A stretch of 5,656 bases of DNA. Source: Humisphaera sp. Lineage in GTDB: Bacteria; Planctomycetota; Phycisphaerae; Tepidisphaerales; Tepidisphaeraceae. Under the pieces are notes generated by a model. The model saw only the letters and a list, made by a program, of their open reading frames with translations, was not told the origin of the DNA and searched no databases. This document shows positions 5,310 to 5,656 of this stretch, piece after piece. The stretch's first letter is position 1. Each line of letters opens with the position of its first letter. Location of the stretch: NCBI GenBank assembly GCA_025351525.1, contig JANXVV010000271.1, positions 1-5,656 of the forward strand, read 5' to 3'. The position numbers were made by a program, and so were the translations under genes.

Positions 5310-5470
5310 GGAACAGGACGTAAAAAACTTCCAGGTTTTCAGGGGCGCGGGGTGCCGCGGGTCGCGGTACTCCGAGACCCGTGCTGCTTGATGGGCGAAA
5401 GACACAGGTCTCGGAGTACCGCGACCTGTGGCACCCACCCTGGATACGGAAGTTATTGTGGGCCTGTTCC
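5310..5470. repeat. REPIN-like palindromic element (161 bp)
   Basis: Three nested levels are visible. The outer ends 5310-5332 and 5448-5470 match as reverse complements at 18 of 23 positions, with GGAACAGG / CCTGTTCC at the tips. The inner arms 5350-5383 and 5403-5436 match at 31 of 34 positions around a 19-base loop. Each inner arm is itself a hairpin: CGGGTC with GACCCG on the left, CAGGTC with GACCTG on the right, enclosing CGG TACT CCG. Two REP-like hairpins in inverted orientation is the definition of a REPIN. It sits 20 bases after the stop codon of the minus-strand gene at the window edge and may end that transcript. Confidence 0.78.
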
Positions 5471-5490
5471 TTAACGTGCGCAACGCCCCT

Positions 5491-5656
5491 CTACTTATCG
5501 TGCGTCGCGATGATGCAAACCGTCGCCGGTTTCATTTTCGCAACCACTTCTTCCGCCGTCAGCGGTGCTTTTTCGTTTTGACCGGTGGTCACGACGACTT
5601 TATTCTTCTCCAGAAATTCTTTGATCTTCGCGGCACTGATCGCCAGCCCATAGCTG
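5491..5656 (-). CDS. C-terminal part of a probable trypsin-like serine protease (partial)
   Basis: Only the last 54 codons are in the window; the gene continues beyond the right edge and ends at TAG 5491-5493. The visible start SYGLAISAAKIKEFLEK resembles the final strand and helix of S1C (DegP/HtrA-type) trypsin-like domains, where a G-x-A-I-S/P motif leads into a helix ending KEFL. A charged linker follows (NKVVVTTGQNEKAPL), then TAEEVVAKMKPATVCIIATHDK. The segment EEVVAKMKPATVCI looks like the first helix and strand of another trypsin-like domain, which then stops abruptly. The protein may therefore be a truncated tandem protease, or simply have a short tail. The catalytic residues lie outside the window, so the family call rests on one short motif. 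Confidence 0.5.
   Translation of the reverse strand, partial: SYGLAISAAKIKEFLEKNKVVVTTGQNEKAPLTAEEVVAKMKPATVCIIATHDK

Overview
This 5.66-kb window is probably from a planctomycete, perhaps Phycisphaerae-like. That is an inference from three things: a lipoprotein with TPR-like helices and a Tyr/Gly-rich tail, a PQQ sugar-dehydrogenase-type secreted protein, and large palindromes in every gene gap. No rRNA or marker gene confirms it. GC content looks moderate, about 55-60% by eye.

Layout, left to right. Positions 1-425 hold the left end and first 102 codons of an IS21-family transposase gene (istA), broken off next to a palindromic element (427-526). A strong hairpin (571-613) follows, then a tiny minus-strand gene for a 29-residue Lys/Ala-rich basic peptide (636-725) with a near-ideal ribosome binding site. 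Positions 726-1143 hold that gene's upstream region, a nested 190-bp inverted repeat (866-1054) and a short hairpin, but no gene. A secreted PQQ-type sugar dehydrogenase is at 1144-2340 (+). It converges on a minus-strand lipoprotein gene (2754-4079). Between them lies the most unusual object in the window: two 150-bp hairpin-forming units in inverted orientation around a 54-bp centre (2375-2728). Their inner blocks are nearly identical, while their outer 16-bp arms differ completely between units yet pair perfectly within each unit.

Upstream of the lipoprotein gene are a good promoter (4135-4163) and a 25-bp perfect inverted repeat (4244-4323). A minus-strand sugar-phosphate isomerase/epimerase-like TIM-barrel gene follows (4369-5208), possibly with a leaderless transcript. 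Next come a REPIN-like 161-bp palindrome (5310-5470) and the 3' end of a minus-strand gene (5491-5656), probably a trypsin-like serine protease.

The genes do not form an obvious pathway or operon. The sugar dehydrogenase and the TIM-barrel protein both fit carbohydrate metabolism, but they are on opposite strands and far apart. The common theme is intergenic: each gap carries a different palindromic repeat family, some with compensatory changes between arms. That pattern suggests selection on, or a mobilisation mechanism needing, folded DNA or RNA.
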